This document shows positions 26,176 through 35,888 of a DNA stretch of 64,000 bases, piece after piece. The position numbers were made by a program, and so were the translations under genes. The stretch spans positions 3,370-67,369 of the forward strand of contig DASXFR010000015.1 of assembly GCA_036489495.1 (NCBI GenBank), in the 5' to 3' direction. The stretch is from DASZIT01 sp036489495 (GTDB lineage: Bacteria > Actinomycetota > Acidimicrobiia > Acidimicrobiales > RAAP-2). The first letter of the stretch is position 1. Each line of letters begins with the position of its first letter. Below the pieces are notes generated by a model, which searched no databases, had not been told where the DNA came from, and saw only the letters and a program-made list of their open reading frames with translations.

Positions 26176-26864
26176 GGCGTCCCGAACCCGGGCCCGTCGA
26201 ACCGGTCAACGGTGGTGAATGACTCGACCGGGTCGCGTCGCAGCTTGGTGGGTTGGTGGACCGGATAGCCGAGCGCCAGCACCCCGGCGACCGACAGATG
26301 GTCGGGCACCCCCAGAGCCGCCTTCACGGCGTCCTCCCGTCGCACCACCATGGTGGTCATGACCCCAGCCAGCCCCTCCTCCCGGGCGGCCAACAGGATG
26401 CTCCAGGCGAAGGGGTACACCGAGGCGCCACCCACCAGGGTGTAGTGGTCGACGTCCCGGTCGACGGTAGCCAACTTGGTGAGGTCGGCCAGCAGCACCA
26501 ACATCACCGGAACCGAGTCGAGCTGTTCGGCGAACCCGGCCGGGGCATCCGCCGCCGCCCGGGCGATGGCTTCGGCCTCGGTCAGCGCCTGGGTTTCGCG
26601 ATCCCGGTCGGTGACTGCCGCCCACGGGGTGAGACCCGCCCGGAGCTGGGCCAGGTACTCGTACCAGCCGGGCAGGTAGCAGTCGCGGAGCTGGCGCCGG
26701 ACGGCCGGATCCTTGACCACCACCACCCGCCACGCCTGGCGATTGCCGCCGTTGGGGGCGAACCGGGCGATGTCGAGAATTCGGAAGACGACGTCGTCGG
26801 CCACCTCGGTCGGCTCGAAGTCCCGTACCGCTCCAGTCGTTCGCAGCCCGACGCCCAGTTCCAT
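26172..26864 (-). CDS. Nitroreductase family protein
   Basis: 230 residues of the FMN-dependent nitroreductase fold: 'TTGAVRDFEPTEVADDVV' start, 'RFAPNGGNRQAWRVVVV' (the FMN phosphate-binding segment), and the C-terminal 'ALGVPDHLSVAGVLALGYPV' with the family's 'VAx(3)LGYP' ending. First gene of the nitroreductase-LLM-hypothetical operon. NAD(P)H-dependent reduction of a quinone, nitro compound or other acceptor is expected. Substrate unknown. Confidence 0.9.
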   Translation of the reverse strand: MELGVGLRTTGAVRDFEPTEVADDVVFRILDIARFAPNGGNRQAWRVVVVKDPAVRRQLRDCYLPGWYEYLAQLRAGLTPWAAVTDRDRETQALTEAEAIARAAADAPAGFAEQLDSVPVMLVLLADLTKLATVDRDVDHYTLVGGASVYPFAWSILLAAREEGLAGVMTTMVVRREDAVKAALGVPDHLSVAGVLALGYPVHQPTKLRRDPVESFTTVDRFDGPGFGTP

Positions 26865-26932
26865 CTGCCCGACGGTAGTGGGATCGACGGTTGCGTGTGC
26901 AGTAGCGGTGGCGAGTTGGGCCCGGCCGGTGT

Positions 26933-27415
26933 CTAGAGGACCTCGAGGATGGCATCGGCGGCGCTGACCGACAGGCCGGCGCCCGGCTCGACGTTCAAGG
27001 CGGTGACCACCCCGTCCTCGATGACGGCGGCATAACGCTGCGAGCGGGTCCCGAGGCCGAACCCGCTGCCGTCCATCTCCAGACCGACGGCCTGGGTGAA
27101 CTCACCGTTGCCGTCGGCCAGCATCACGATCTTGTCTCCGACCCCTTGGGCGTCGCCCCAGGCACCCATCACGAAGGGGTCGTTGACCGAGATACAGGCA
27201 ACGGTGTCGACCCCCTTGGCCTTCAGGTCGTCGTAGCGGATGAGGTAGCTCGGAAGGTGGTAGTCCGAGCAGGTCGGGGTGAAGGCTCCCGGGACCGCGA
27301 ACAGCACGACCTTCCCCTTGCCCAGGACTTCACCGGTCTGCACCGGGAGAGGGCCCTCGGTCCCCATCGTCATCACTTTCACATCGGGAATCGGGTCGCC
27401 GACCGACAACGTCAT
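26933..27415 (-). CDS. Peroxiredoxin (Prx5-type)
   Basis: 160 residues. The peroxidatic motif is 'PGAFTPTCS' (Pro42, Thr46, Cys49), and the conserved arginine is in 'GTRSQRYA'. The 'MGAWGD' segment is typical of the redoxin/Prx5 type. Reduces H2O2 or alkyl peroxides in the cytosol via a thiol donor. It overlaps the stop of nhaA (27412-27415), so it is translated from the nhaA transcript, an unusual but clear coupling of antiport and peroxide defence. Confidence 0.92.
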   Translation of the reverse strand: MTLSVGDPIPDVKVMTMGTEGPLPVQTGEVLGKGKVVLFAVPGAFTPTCSDYHLPSYLIRYDDLKAKGVDTVACISVNDPFVMGAWGDAQGVGDKIVMLADGNGEFTQAVGLEMDGSGFGLGTRSQRYAAVIEDGVVTALNVEPGAGLSVSAADAILEVL

Positions 27416-28665
27416 GGGGTCTCTCCTCGTGTTGGCTGACGGCCCCGCCAGGCGGTCCCCCGGGTGGGGTCGGCCGTCGAGGTCAGCTTACGCGCGGTGG
27501 TCAGGATCACCGCCCCGACCACGAACGCCGCCACCGAGCCGGCCAGCAGGCCGACGGTGGTGACGTCCACCAGTTGGGGATGGCTGGAGAAGGCCTGCTC
27601 GGCAATGAGCAGCGGGACGGTGAACCCGATCCCGGCGAGGGCGGCTCCCCCGGCCACATGGATCCAGCGGACCCCCTCGGGGAGGCGTCCCCATCCGAGA
27701 CCGACCACCGCCAGGCAGGCCAAGGTGATACCGCCCAGCTTTCCCACCACCCGGGCGATGACGACGCCCACGAATACCGCGGTGGCACCCGGGTGGTGCA
27801 GGATCGAGGAGTCGATCCGGACCCCGGCATTGGCCAGCGCGAACACCGGAAGCACCAGATAGGCGGAGATCGGGGCGATGGCGTCCTCCAGACGACCGGC
27901 CGGACCCGGGCCGGCGGTAGCCGGCGCACCGGGGATGAGTACCCCGACGACCACGCCGGCCAGTGCCGGTTCGACGCCGCCGGCGGCCAGCAGTATCCAG
28001 AGCGCCACCCCGCCCACCAGGTAGGGCCAGGCCGGGTGCAAACCCTGTCGGCGGGCCAGCACCATGGCGGCACACACCACCGCAGCCCCCAATAGAGCCG
28101 GGAGATGGGTCTGGCTGGAATAGAACAGCACCAGCACCAGCACCGAGCCAATGTCGTCGGCCACCGCCAGGGTCAACAGGAACAACCGCAGTCCGGGGGG
28201 CACCCATCGACCCAACAGGGCCAGCGCCCCGAGGGCGAAGGCGATGTCGGTGGCCATCGGGATACCCCAACCGGTAGCGCCGGGCCCGGTGTGGACGATG
28301 AGGGCGTAGACCAACCCGGCGCCGGCCATGCCGCCAGCTGCCCCGACCAGCGGAACGATGGCGGTGCGGACGTCGGCCAACTCACCATCCCGACGTTCGC
28401 GAGCGATCTCGAGTCCGACGACCAGAAAGAAGACGGCCATTAACCCGCCGTTCACCCACTCGCGCACATTGGTGAACCCGGCCAGCTGATGACCGTCGAG
28501 GTGGACGGCGTGATTCCACAGCTGTAGGTAGGCGCGCCGCCAGGGACTGTTGGCCCACGCCAGGGCCAGCCCAGCGGCGACGGTGAGCACCACGCCCCCG
28601 GCTACATCCGAGCGCAAGAAGGAAGCCGCCGCAGTTGAGACCCGCTGGGATCGCACGAAGTTCAA
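27412..28665 (-). CDS. nhaA: Na+/H+ antiporter NhaA
   Basis: 417 residues with the NhaA plan. 'VVGLEIARERRDGEL', 'GWGIPMATDIAFALG' and the cation-binding 'LAVADDIGSVLVL' (double Asp) are all present, plus the terminal 'IAGIGFTVPLLIAEQAF'-like segment. About 11-12 helices. Exchanges Na+ or Li+ for protons across the membrane for pH and sodium balance. Start ATG at 28665. Followed by the peroxiredoxin with a 4-base overlap. Confidence 0.95.
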   Translation of the reverse strand: MNFVRSQRVSTAAASFLRSDVAGGVVLTVAAGLALAWANSPWRRAYLQLWNHAVHLDGHQLAGFTNVREWVNGGLMAVFFLVVGLEIARERRDGELADVRTAIVPLVGAAGGMAGAGLVYALIVHTGPGATGWGIPMATDIAFALGALALLGRWVPPGLRLFLLTLAVADDIGSVLVLVLFYSSQTHLPALLGAAVVCAAMVLARRQGLHPAWPYLVGGVALWILLAAGGVEPALAGVVVGVLIPGAPATAGPGPAGRLEDAIAPISAYLVLPVFALANAGVRIDSSILHHPGATAVFVGVVIARVVGKLGGITLACLAVVGLGWGRLPEGVRWIHVAGGAALAGIGFTVPLLIAEQAFSSHPQLVDVTTVGLLAGSVAAFVVGAVILTTARKLTSTADPTRGTAWRGRQPTRGETP

Positions 28666-28743
28666 CGGGTCAACCCCACCGGCTCACGTTAACGGCTCGG
28701 TTGACGACGGCGTGAAGCCGCCCCCGTCGCATCCAGGCGAAGC

Positions 28744-29661
28744 CTAGATGGCAGCCATGGCGGAGATGATCGGGGCGAACCGCTCGATGGAGGCGAGTTG
28801 CTTGGCGCGGGTGTCGCCGGGGAACCCGACCGTCACCCAGTGGACGCCGATCTCGGCCAGCCCGGCGAGGGTGGCGATCACCGAGCCGTCGTCCTGGTCG
28901 ACGGTGCCGATGTCGGACAGGCCCACCGGGGCGAATACGACGGTCAGGGGTTGGGTCCGCCCAATCGACTCGGCATACTCGGTGGCGTACGCCAGCTCCC
29001 GGGCCAGATCCGCCGATGTCTCCAGCACCGCCGTCTTGGTGTACTTGGCCAAACCGGGTGGATTGGGGAACGGGCACCACCCGTCGCCCAACTCCACCGC
29101 CCGCCGGATGGCCCGACGGCTGTTGCCCCCGATCCAGATGACCGGGTGGGGCTGTTGGACCGGAACCGGCAACATGGTGTTGCCCGGCGCCTGGAAGAAC
29201 TCGCCGTTCCAGGTCACGCTCTCCCCCGTCCAGGCGGCCTTCATGGCCCGGATGGCTTCGTCGGTGCGCTCGCCCCGATCCGCGAACGGCACCCCGAGGG
29301 CGGTGAACTCCGGTTCGAGGTAGCCGGCTCCGGTCCCGATGGTCACCCGCCCTCCGCTCAACACGTCGAGGCTGGCGATTCCCTTGGCGGCCATGAACGG
29401 ATTCCGGTAGGCGAGGATGAACAGGTTGGTGTGCAGCCGGATCTTCGAAGTGGCGGCGGCGGCGAACGACAGCGCCACCATTGGGTCGAGGGCGTGGTGG
29501 CCGCCGTGGGCCAGCCAGTTGTCGCCCGGGAACGGATGCTCGGTGGTGAACACCGCCCCGAACCCCACCGCCTCGGCCGCCGACGCCAGTTCGCCGATGG
29601 CGCCGGGTGACAGGAACTCGTCGCCGCGGTCCACCCGGTGGGTTGGAAGTCGTACCGACAT
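28744..29661 (-). CDS. LLM-class F420-dependent oxidoreductase (TIGR03619-like)
   Basis: 305 residues: 'SVRLPTHRVDRGDEFLSP', 'ASAAEAVGFGAVFTTEHPFP', 'IRLHTNLFILAYRNPFMAAK', 'LDVLSGGRVTIGTGAGYLEP' and 'VIWIGGNSRRAIRRAVELGD' follow the LLM order. ATG at 29661 chosen; upstream in-frame residues are not family-like. Cytoplasmic, F420 or FMN cofactor; substrate unknown. A stand-alone gene downstream of a small zinc-ribbon gene. Confidence 0.9.
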   Translation of the reverse strand: MSVRLPTHRVDRGDEFLSPGAIGELASAAEAVGFGAVFTTEHPFPGDNWLAHGGHHALDPMVALSFAAAATSKIRLHTNLFILAYRNPFMAAKGIASLDVLSGGRVTIGTGAGYLEPEFTALGVPFADRGERTDEAIRAMKAAWTGESVTWNGEFFQAPGNTMLPVPVQQPHPVIWIGGNSRRAIRRAVELGDGWCPFPNPPGLAKYTKTAVLETSADLARELAYATEYAESIGRTQPLTVVFAPVGLSDIGTVDQDDGSVIATLAGLAEIGVHWVTVGFPGDTRAKQLASIERFAPIISAMAAI

Positions 29662-29713
29662 CTGCACAGCGGTCACCGCCCCCTCGATCGATAGTGTCAA
29701 CCGGTACGACCGG

Positions 29714-29863
29714 CTAGTGCTCGCCACCGTCCAAGACGGTGTCGACGATCCGGTCGCACCGGCGGCACCAGGCGGCATGAGACGAGCGGTCGCTCGGATG
29801 GACGAGCCCGCCACACCGACCGCACCGGTGGATGATCGGAGATTCCCTGGCGCTGGTGGTCAT
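29714..29863 (-). CDS. Small zinc-ribbon protein
   Basis: 49 residues from ATG 29863. Two C-x2-C knuckles ('HRCGRCGGLV' and 'AAWCRRCDRIV') make a complete four-cysteine zinc ribbon. No clear ribosome-binding site, and the frame is open upstream, so gene status is moderate. Its position 52 bp ahead of the LLM gene on the same strand suggests co-transcription. No function can be assigned. Confidence 0.45.
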   Translation of the reverse strand: MTTSARESPIIHRCGRCGGLVHPSDRSSHAAWCRRCDRIVDTVLDGGEH

Positions 29864-29984
29864 GAGATGGTCAGTCTGGCATACGCCATGTGCGGGGCGA
29901 AAGTTACCGACGGTGCCGGGGTGACGTCGCATTGCCGCCCAAATCGGGCTCCATGCTCCGGTCGCCGCGCATCGTGTTCGAGGT

Positions 29985-30419
29985 TCAATCTCCGCGAACA
30001 CCCGGTCCCTTGATCCACTCGGGCAGCCGGCTGGCCTTTCCCCCGGCATCGACCGCCCCGTGCACGGTCACCGCGGTGGCGCAGGGCTCGGCGTCCACCG
30101 CCAGCAGATAGCCGATCTGGAAGGTGGTGCCGGTCACGTTGCCCACCATCAGCGATATGTCGACCACCTCGTCGAATTTCAGGGCCCGCCGGTACTGGAC
30201 GAACGACTCCAACACCGCGAAGTCGGATCCGTCCGCCCTGACTTCGTCGTACGGATGGCCGATGGCTCGCAGGAACTCGACCCGGGCCACCTCGAGATAC
30301 AACAGGTAGGCGGCATGGTGGACGACGCCCATGGCATCCGTCTCGGAGAACCGGGTGCGCAGGCGGTGGGTGAACTGATAGCCGGCCGGGTCGGTCGACG
30401 GGACGAGGGCGAGTCTCAC
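29985..30419 (-). CDS. 4HBT-fold acyl-CoA thioesterase (YbgC type)
   Basis: 144-residue hot-dog protein. 'FTHRLRTRFSETDAMGVVHH' is the YbgC/4-hydroxybenzoyl-CoA thioesterase signature with the catalytic Asp, followed by 'AYLLYLEVARVEFLRAIG' and 'RALKFDEVVDISLMVG'. GTG at 30419 starts it, 8 bp after the previous stop. Last gene of the five-gene VOC-CMD-kinase-AttH-like-thioesterase operon; would release CoA from an acyl intermediate. Confidence 0.88.
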   Translation of the reverse strand: MRLALVPSTDPAGYQFTHRLRTRFSETDAMGVVHHAAYLLYLEVARVEFLRAIGHPYDEVRADGSDFAVLESFVQYRRALKFDEVVDISLMVGNVTGTTFQIGYLLAVDAEPCATAVTVHGAVDAGGKASRLPEWIKGPGVRGD

Positions 30420-30427
30420 CGCGGGCG

Positions 30428-31372
30428 CTACCGCCGGGCGGCTTCCATCTCGGGTTGGTTCCATTCGATCCATCCGGTGCCGGCCCGTCCGTCCCGGGCG
30501 GTGAAACGGGCCATGGCCCGGGGGAACCGGCTGACCCGGCCGTCGTCGGCGGTCAGCAGCAGGGGGGCGAAGGCCAGCGGTTTGATGTCCAGCTCGAGGT
30601 GCCCGGGCTCGACGATGGCGGTGCCGGCGGCGGGCATCCCCTCCGGGCCGTCGCCTTCCGAGACCGACAGCGTCTGGATCGTCTGTACCGATCCGTCGGG
30701 AGGCTGAACGTAGCCGAGCCCCACCGGGAACCCCGGCACCCGGATGTCGGCCCAGTGCACCCGGGTGCCGTCGTCCAGACGCACCGACGCCCAGCACCAG
30801 CCGAATGCCCACCAGTCCCGGACGCCCCAGGAATGGTCGCGCTGGCCCTCGCCTCGCACTCTGATCCGCTCATCACCGACCGACACCTCGCCTTCCACCC
30901 GGCACGGGATCTCATAGCGGGTGGTGACGGCGTACTGGTAGGGGATGCCGTCGGTGGTCCACACCAGATCCATGGCCAAGGCGGTGGCCCGGCCGGGATC
31001 GCGGCGATAGCTGGCGACCGGATCGTCGTGACGGGCGGCCGGGGCGGTGGCCCGCAACCGCATCGCCCGCAACGGGTCTTCGGGCACGCAGGCGATCGAG
31101 TGGCCGTCGGCCTCGAGGGTGACGTCGGTACCGGCCAGGGTGGGCAGGTGGTAGTCGACCGAGGCCACCATCGACCGACCCGGGCCGACCACCATGGTCG
31201 TCCACCAGGTGACCCCGAGGTTGGGATACAGCCCAACTCGGGCATAGCCACCCACCGAGCCGTCGTCGGCCACGAAGTCGAGGTAGTACGACTCGTTCCA
31301 CAGCGGGTCAGCGTCGGGAACGTGCCGTCCCTCGTCGGACGGATCAACCCGGTGAGGGGAGAGATCAGGCAT
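30428..31372 (-). CDS. AttH/CrtC-like beta-barrel protein (DUF7064-type)
   Basis: 314 residues resembling the lipocalin-like hydroxyneurosporene synthase/AttH group. 'WNESYYLDFVADDGSVGGYA', 'YEIPCRVEGEVSVG', 'GQRDHSWGVRDWWAFGWCWA' (the most diagnostic: DHSWG-x-RDWW) and 'GWIEWNQPEMEA' are seen. Known relatives hydrate or bind terpenoid double bonds. ATG 31372 overlaps the kinase stop by 8 bp. Function in this operon is inference: handling a hydrophobic, perhaps terpenoid, substrate. Confidence 0.75.
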   Translation of the reverse strand: MPDLSPHRVDPSDEGRHVPDADPLWNESYYLDFVADDGSVGGYARVGLYPNLGVTWWTTMVVGPGRSMVASVDYHLPTLAGTDVTLEADGHSIACVPEDPLRAMRLRATAPAARHDDPVASYRRDPGRATALAMDLVWTTDGIPYQYAVTTRYEIPCRVEGEVSVGDERIRVRGEGQRDHSWGVRDWWAFGWCWASVRLDDGTRVHWADIRVPGFPVGLGYVQPPDGSVQTIQTLSVSEGDGPEGMPAAGTAIVEPGHLELDIKPLAFAPLLLTADDGRVSRFPRAMARFTARDGRAGTGWIEWNQPEMEAARR

Positions 31373-32462
31373 TGGCGCTCCTTTGCAGCATGGCCTCGGC
31401 GTCGATGTCGATGGCTTGTTGGGCATGGCGTTGCAGGCTGGTGACGAACATGTCATCGCCACGGTCGGTCCGTTTCACCAGCATCGAGGCGGCGATCTCC
31501 ATGAGGATCCCGCCGAAACAGGTCAGGCAGTAGTCGTCCTCGAGTTGCGCGAACCCGTAGCCGACCACCCCCTGCTCCGCCAACGACCGGTGGTAGCCGA
31601 GCAGCAGCTCGTGCTCGTGGGCCCGGCGATCAGCCACCGTCAGGCTTCCGCCCAGGAAATAGGCGACGTCGGATGCGGCCATCCCCCAGGAGGCCGTCTG
31701 CCAGTCGACCACCCACGGGCGCGGATCACCCGGGCGGAACAACAGGTTGTCGAGACGGAAGTCGCCGTGGGTGACGGTTCTGGGCCCGGAGAGGGACCCG
31801 AGCCAGCTACCCAGTGCCGCCACGAACCGCTCGCAGAGGGCAAGATGCGAAGCCTCCAGCCGATCCTGGTAGCGCTCGACGAAGCCGGGGAGCAGCGACG
31901 CCACCAGGGCGGCCATCATCTCATTCGACTCCGGGGAGGACCGATTGAGCCAGGGCAGCATCCCGAGCTCGGGCGACTCCCATACCGGGGCGTGCAAGGC
32001 CGCCATCTCGGTGAGGGAGGCAACCGCCACCTCCGGCGTGCAGCCCTCGAGTTGTTCACCCTGGATGGCCTCGGTGGCGTCTTCGAGGAGGAGGACGAAC
32101 CACCCGGTGTCCGGGTCGTGCCAACCGAAGTAGCCCCGAGGGGTCCGGGTCCGCACCCGGTCGGCAACCGTGTCGTAGAAGCACACCTCGATCTCGTAGG
32201 CCCGAAGGATCAGACCGGTGGTCCGGCTGGTGTCGTCGGCGGAGGCGAACTTGGCGATCAGCGAGGCGGGACCCGCCCCGGACGGGTCGAAGGTCATACT
32301 CAGGCGCACGGTGTCGGCCATTTGACCCGTTCCCACCGGCTCGAAGGCCACCGACTCCACCACGGCGCCGGCGGCCAGGGCCCCGGAGGCGGACAGCACC
32401 GAGGTCAGCCACTCGGGGGTGAGATCGCCGGGCACTCGGATCCCGTCGCCGGTCACCGTCAT
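31365..32462 (-). CDS. Phosphotransferase family protein (APH/choline kinase-like)
   Basis: 365 residues. The kinase Brenner loop is 'THGDFRLDNLLF' and the metal motif 'VVDWQTASWG'; the N-lobe has 'SLIAKFASADD' as the Lys strand. Family includes aminoglycoside, choline and ecdysteroid kinases, as well as acyl-CoA dehydrogenase-associated proteins. ATG 32462 fits; about 49 bp from the CMD stop. Probably phosphorylates a small hydroxylated substrate of this pathway. No antibiotic-resistance claim is warranted. Confidence 0.85.
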   Translation of the reverse strand: MTVTGDGIRVPGDLTPEWLTSVLSASGALAAGAVVESVAFEPVGTGQMADTVRLSMTFDPSGAGPASLIAKFASADDTSRTTGLILRAYEIEVCFYDTVADRVRTRTPRGYFGWHDPDTGWFVLLLEDATEAIQGEQLEGCTPEVAVASLTEMAALHAPVWESPELGMLPWLNRSSPESNEMMAALVASLLPGFVERYQDRLEASHLALCERFVAALGSWLGSLSGPRTVTHGDFRLDNLLFRPGDPRPWVVDWQTASWGMAASDVAYFLGGSLTVADRRAHEHELLLGYHRSLAEQGVVGYGFAQLEDDYCLTCFGGILMEIAASMLVKRTDRGDDMFVTSLQRHAQQAIDIDAEAMLQRSANA

Positions 32463-32511
32463 CGTGGCGCAAGGGTCTCGGTGATGGTCACTGCGCTCAG
32501 CACCTTGGCAT

Positions 32512-33147
32512 CTAGGAGTCGCCGAACCCGTCACCAGTGGTCGGGCCCTTCGGGACGTCCACCTCGACCACCGGCTCGGGCCGGTCGTCGAACTCGGTGC
32601 GGAGGGCCCGGGACATCACCGCGTGCTGGAGGTAGAGAGCACCGATGTAGGTGAGCTCGAGAATCTCCTCATCGCTGAGTTGGTCGCGGAGGGCGTCGAA
32701 CAGCCCATCGGGCACCCGTCCCCGGTCGAACACCAGACAGTCCATGTAGGCCAGCACCAACCGCTCGGTCGGGTCGAAACAGGGGGCCGCCGCCCAGTGC
32801 GGGATGGCGTCGACGACGTCGTCATCGACACCGATGGCGCGTAACGACTTGCAGTGTTGGGAGAACACGAACTGGCTGCCCGCCGCCCAGCCGACCCGGG
32901 TCTGGGCGATCTCCCGCAGCCGCGGCGCCAACCGGCGATGCGGGCTCTGATAGAGGGCGAAGCCTTGGACCGAGTGTTCGAGCACGTCGGGGACCAAGGC
33001 GAACACCGTCCACCAGTCTCCCGGCGAACCGGTGGCGGTTCCCGGCTCGGCCACCGGGTCCCGGTCGTCGAACATGAAGTCGTACATCGTGGCGACGATG
33101 GGCGCATCGGCCTCGGCCCTCGGCACCTGGCGGAGTCGGGGCGCCAT
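32512..33147 (-). CDS. Carboxymuconolactone decarboxylase family protein
   Basis: 211 residues with the CMD/AhpD all-helical fold: 'LAPRLREIAQTRVGWAAGSQ', 'FVFSQHCKSLRAIGVDDDVV', 'DPTERLVLAYMDCLVFDRG' and 'ILELTYIGALYLQHAVMSRA'. The AhpD-type C-x2-C is reduced to a single Cys in 'SQHCKS', so a decarboxylase or other non-redox role is more likely than peroxidase support. ATG 33147, 4 bp after the VOC stop. Confidence 0.85.
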   Translation of the reverse strand: MAPRLRQVPRAEADAPIVATMYDFMFDDRDPVAEPGTATGSPGDWWTVFALVPDVLEHSVQGFALYQSPHRRLAPRLREIAQTRVGWAAGSQFVFSQHCKSLRAIGVDDDVVDAIPHWAAAPCFDPTERLVLAYMDCLVFDRGRVPDGLFDALRDQLSDEEILELTYIGALYLQHAVMSRALRTEFDDRPEPVVEVDVPKGPTTGDGFGDS

Positions 33148-33151
33148 CCGC

Positions 33152-33709
33152 TCAGGCCATCGACCGATCGACGGCCCGCTTCGGCGAGTGAACCACATCT
33201 ACCTCGGTCAAGGCCCGGGTCCAACAGGCGAACTCGAGGAGGATCCCGTCGGGATCCTGAAAGTAGACGGACCGTACGAACACTCCGGGGTGATTGGTGT
33301 CGGCGATCCCCCACTCACTGTCGTCGTGATTGGCCACCTCGGTGCAGTCGACTCCGGCGGCGACCAGCCGTTCCCGGTACTCGTCGATCCGCTCGACGGG
33401 GACCGAGAAGGCGACATGGTTCATCGAACCGATGGCGCTGGTCAGGCTGCCCTGATCGGGACGGCCCGCGGGGGCCGACACGCCCGGCACCCCGTCGGGG
33501 GCGTCGGGGAACCAGAAGAAGGCCAGGCAATCGCCGCCGCCGCAATCGAAGAAGAAGTGCTGCCCCATGCCGGCCGGGAGCTCGATGGTCTTGACCAGGG
33601 GCATCCCCAACACGTTGGTGTAGAAGTCAACGGTCCGGGCCATGTCGCTGCACACCAGGGCCAGATGATTGACCCCCCGAAATTCAAATCCTTCCTCCGT
33701 TGACGTCAT
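33152..33709 (-). CDS. VOC family (ring-cleavage dioxygenase-like) protein
   Basis: 185 residues, one to two VOC modules: 'GVNHLALVCSDMARTVDFYT' start, 'QHFFFDCGGGDCLAFFWFP', 'SMNHVAFSVPVERIDEYRER', and 'RSVYFQDPDGILLEFACW', whose His/Glu residues match the metal site. AGGGAGG precedes ATG 33709. First gene of the five-gene operon; likely a metal-dependent dioxygenase, epimerase or lyase in an aromatic or alicyclic catabolic route (inference). Confidence 0.87.
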   Translation of the reverse strand: MTSTEEGFEFRGVNHLALVCSDMARTVDFYTNVLGMPLVKTIELPAGMGQHFFFDCGGGDCLAFFWFPDAPDGVPGVSAPAGRPDQGSLTSAIGSMNHVAFSVPVERIDEYRERLVAAGVDCTEVANHDDSEWGIADTNHPGVFVRSVYFQDPDGILLEFACWTRALTEVDVVHSPKRAVDRSMA

Positions 33710-33812
33710 GGTCCCTCCCTGGTCGGGGTGCCGGCTGCCGACCTGGCCGCACCCGTACGGCCTACAACTTGGCACAGATGGGGCAGCGGATTCAGGTTGA
33801 GCCCGCCGGCCG

Positions 33813-34865
<1,053 letters not shown>

Positions 34866-34875
34866 TAACCGCCGG

Positions 34876-35811
34876 TCAGCCGGGGCGGGTGGCCGCCATG
34901 GCGGGGGCCGGCTTCGACCACCCGATGGTCGGGCGCCGGAGGGACACATAGAGAGGGGGCAGACGCTGGAGGAGCCGGGCCGGGCGATACCGGTACCAGC
35001 GGACCAGCGCCCGGTCGAGGCGGTCGAACAACCGCTGGTCCCGGGCGGACAGCTCGAGTCCGAACCGCTCCCGGATCCGGGGGTCCAAGGTGCCGATGGC
35101 CATGACCCGGGCCGGACGCACCGCAGCAGCGGGCACGTTCCAGTGCCGGAACCAGAGCACCTCCCGGACCATGGCCGAGCTGGTGGCGGTGGGCATCAAC
35201 TCGTCGCCATCGATGACCCCCTCGAAGTAGCGGTCGAACTCGGCCCGGTCGGCCGGGATGATGGCGGCCGGGATCCCGAAGAACCCGGCGAAGGTGACGA
35301 AGTCCCGGTAGAGAGCATCGGCCTCGGCGTCGTCGAGGGGCCCGATCCATCGGGCTTGAGCCACCTGGGTGGCGTCGAGCAGGGTGGCCCACACCCACAG
35401 CAGCAGCGAGGCGTCATGGGCGGTGTAGGACGAGCCCTGGGGCCAGGCCGGATTCGGCTCCGGCAGGTCGCCGTTGACATGGTCATGGAACCGGTAGACC
35501 TGGTTGGCCGCCGCCCGGGCCACGGTCGGGCTTCCCCACACCAGGCGCAGCCCGACGTCGGCGGTCGACCAGGCCCGGGAGAACGGGCGGGCTCGGAACA
35601 AGCTGTGGTGGGTCACCCCGGCGCCGATCTTGACGTGGGCCACCTCCATCACCAGGGTCCGCGGCAAGAGGAGGCCGAGGATGGGCTCGGACGACAGCCT
35701 CCGGATGGCGCTCCGGCGATGGAAGCCGGTCGAAGCCGAGGGATCGAGATGGCCCAACCGCTCCGGCCCGGGCCACTCGGCCTCAATCTGCGGTTCGATC
35801 ACCCTGGTCAC
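34876..35811 (-). CDS. MpaB-family (DUF2236) oxygenase
   Basis: 311 residues of the DUF2236 superfamily: 'VMEVAHVKIGAGVTHHSLF', 'QVYRFHDHVNG' and 'YTAHDASLLLWVWATLLDA' are the marker blocks. Relatives include the mycophenolic acid enzyme MpaB and rubber-cleaving Lcp. In this copy the 'W-x-H' histidine seen in others is Val ('LLWVWATLLD'), so heme ligation may differ. Divergent from a TetR gene with an operator-like site between. Substrate unknown; second of three MpaB-family genes in the window. Confidence 0.85.
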   Translation of the reverse strand: MTRVIEPQIEAEWPGPERLGHLDPSASTGFHRRSAIRRLSSEPILGLLLPRTLVMEVAHVKIGAGVTHHSLFRARPFSRAWSTADVGLRLVWGSPTVARAAANQVYRFHDHVNGDLPEPNPAWPQGSSYTAHDASLLLWVWATLLDATQVAQARWIGPLDDAEADALYRDFVTFAGFFGIPAAIIPADRAEFDRYFEGVIDGDELMPTATSSAMVREVLWFRHWNVPAAAVRPARVMAIGTLDPRIRERFGLELSARDQRLFDRLDRALVRWYRYRPARLLQRLPPLYVSLRRPTIGWSKPAPAMAATRPG

Positions 35812-35831
35812 CTTCCCTTGCCGTCTATCTC

Positions 35832-35857
35832 GCTACAAATACACTATATACTGTAGC
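35832..35857. promoter_or_regulatory. Inverted repeat between MpaB and TetR genes
   Basis: GCTACA (35832-35837) and TGTAGC (35852-35857) form outer arms, and TACA-CTATATAC-TGTA (35840-35855) a near-palindrome inside. The 77-bp spacer is strongly AT-rich compared with its flanks. Likely operator of the adjacent TetR covering both promoters. Confidence 0.55.
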
Positions 35858-35888
35858 AAGTGTTGTATCTGATCACCGACCCAGTGGG

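Noticed and set aside
31365..32462. Aminoglycoside resistance kinase
   Set aside because: Fold is shared by many metabolic kinases and the gene lies in a catabolic operon.
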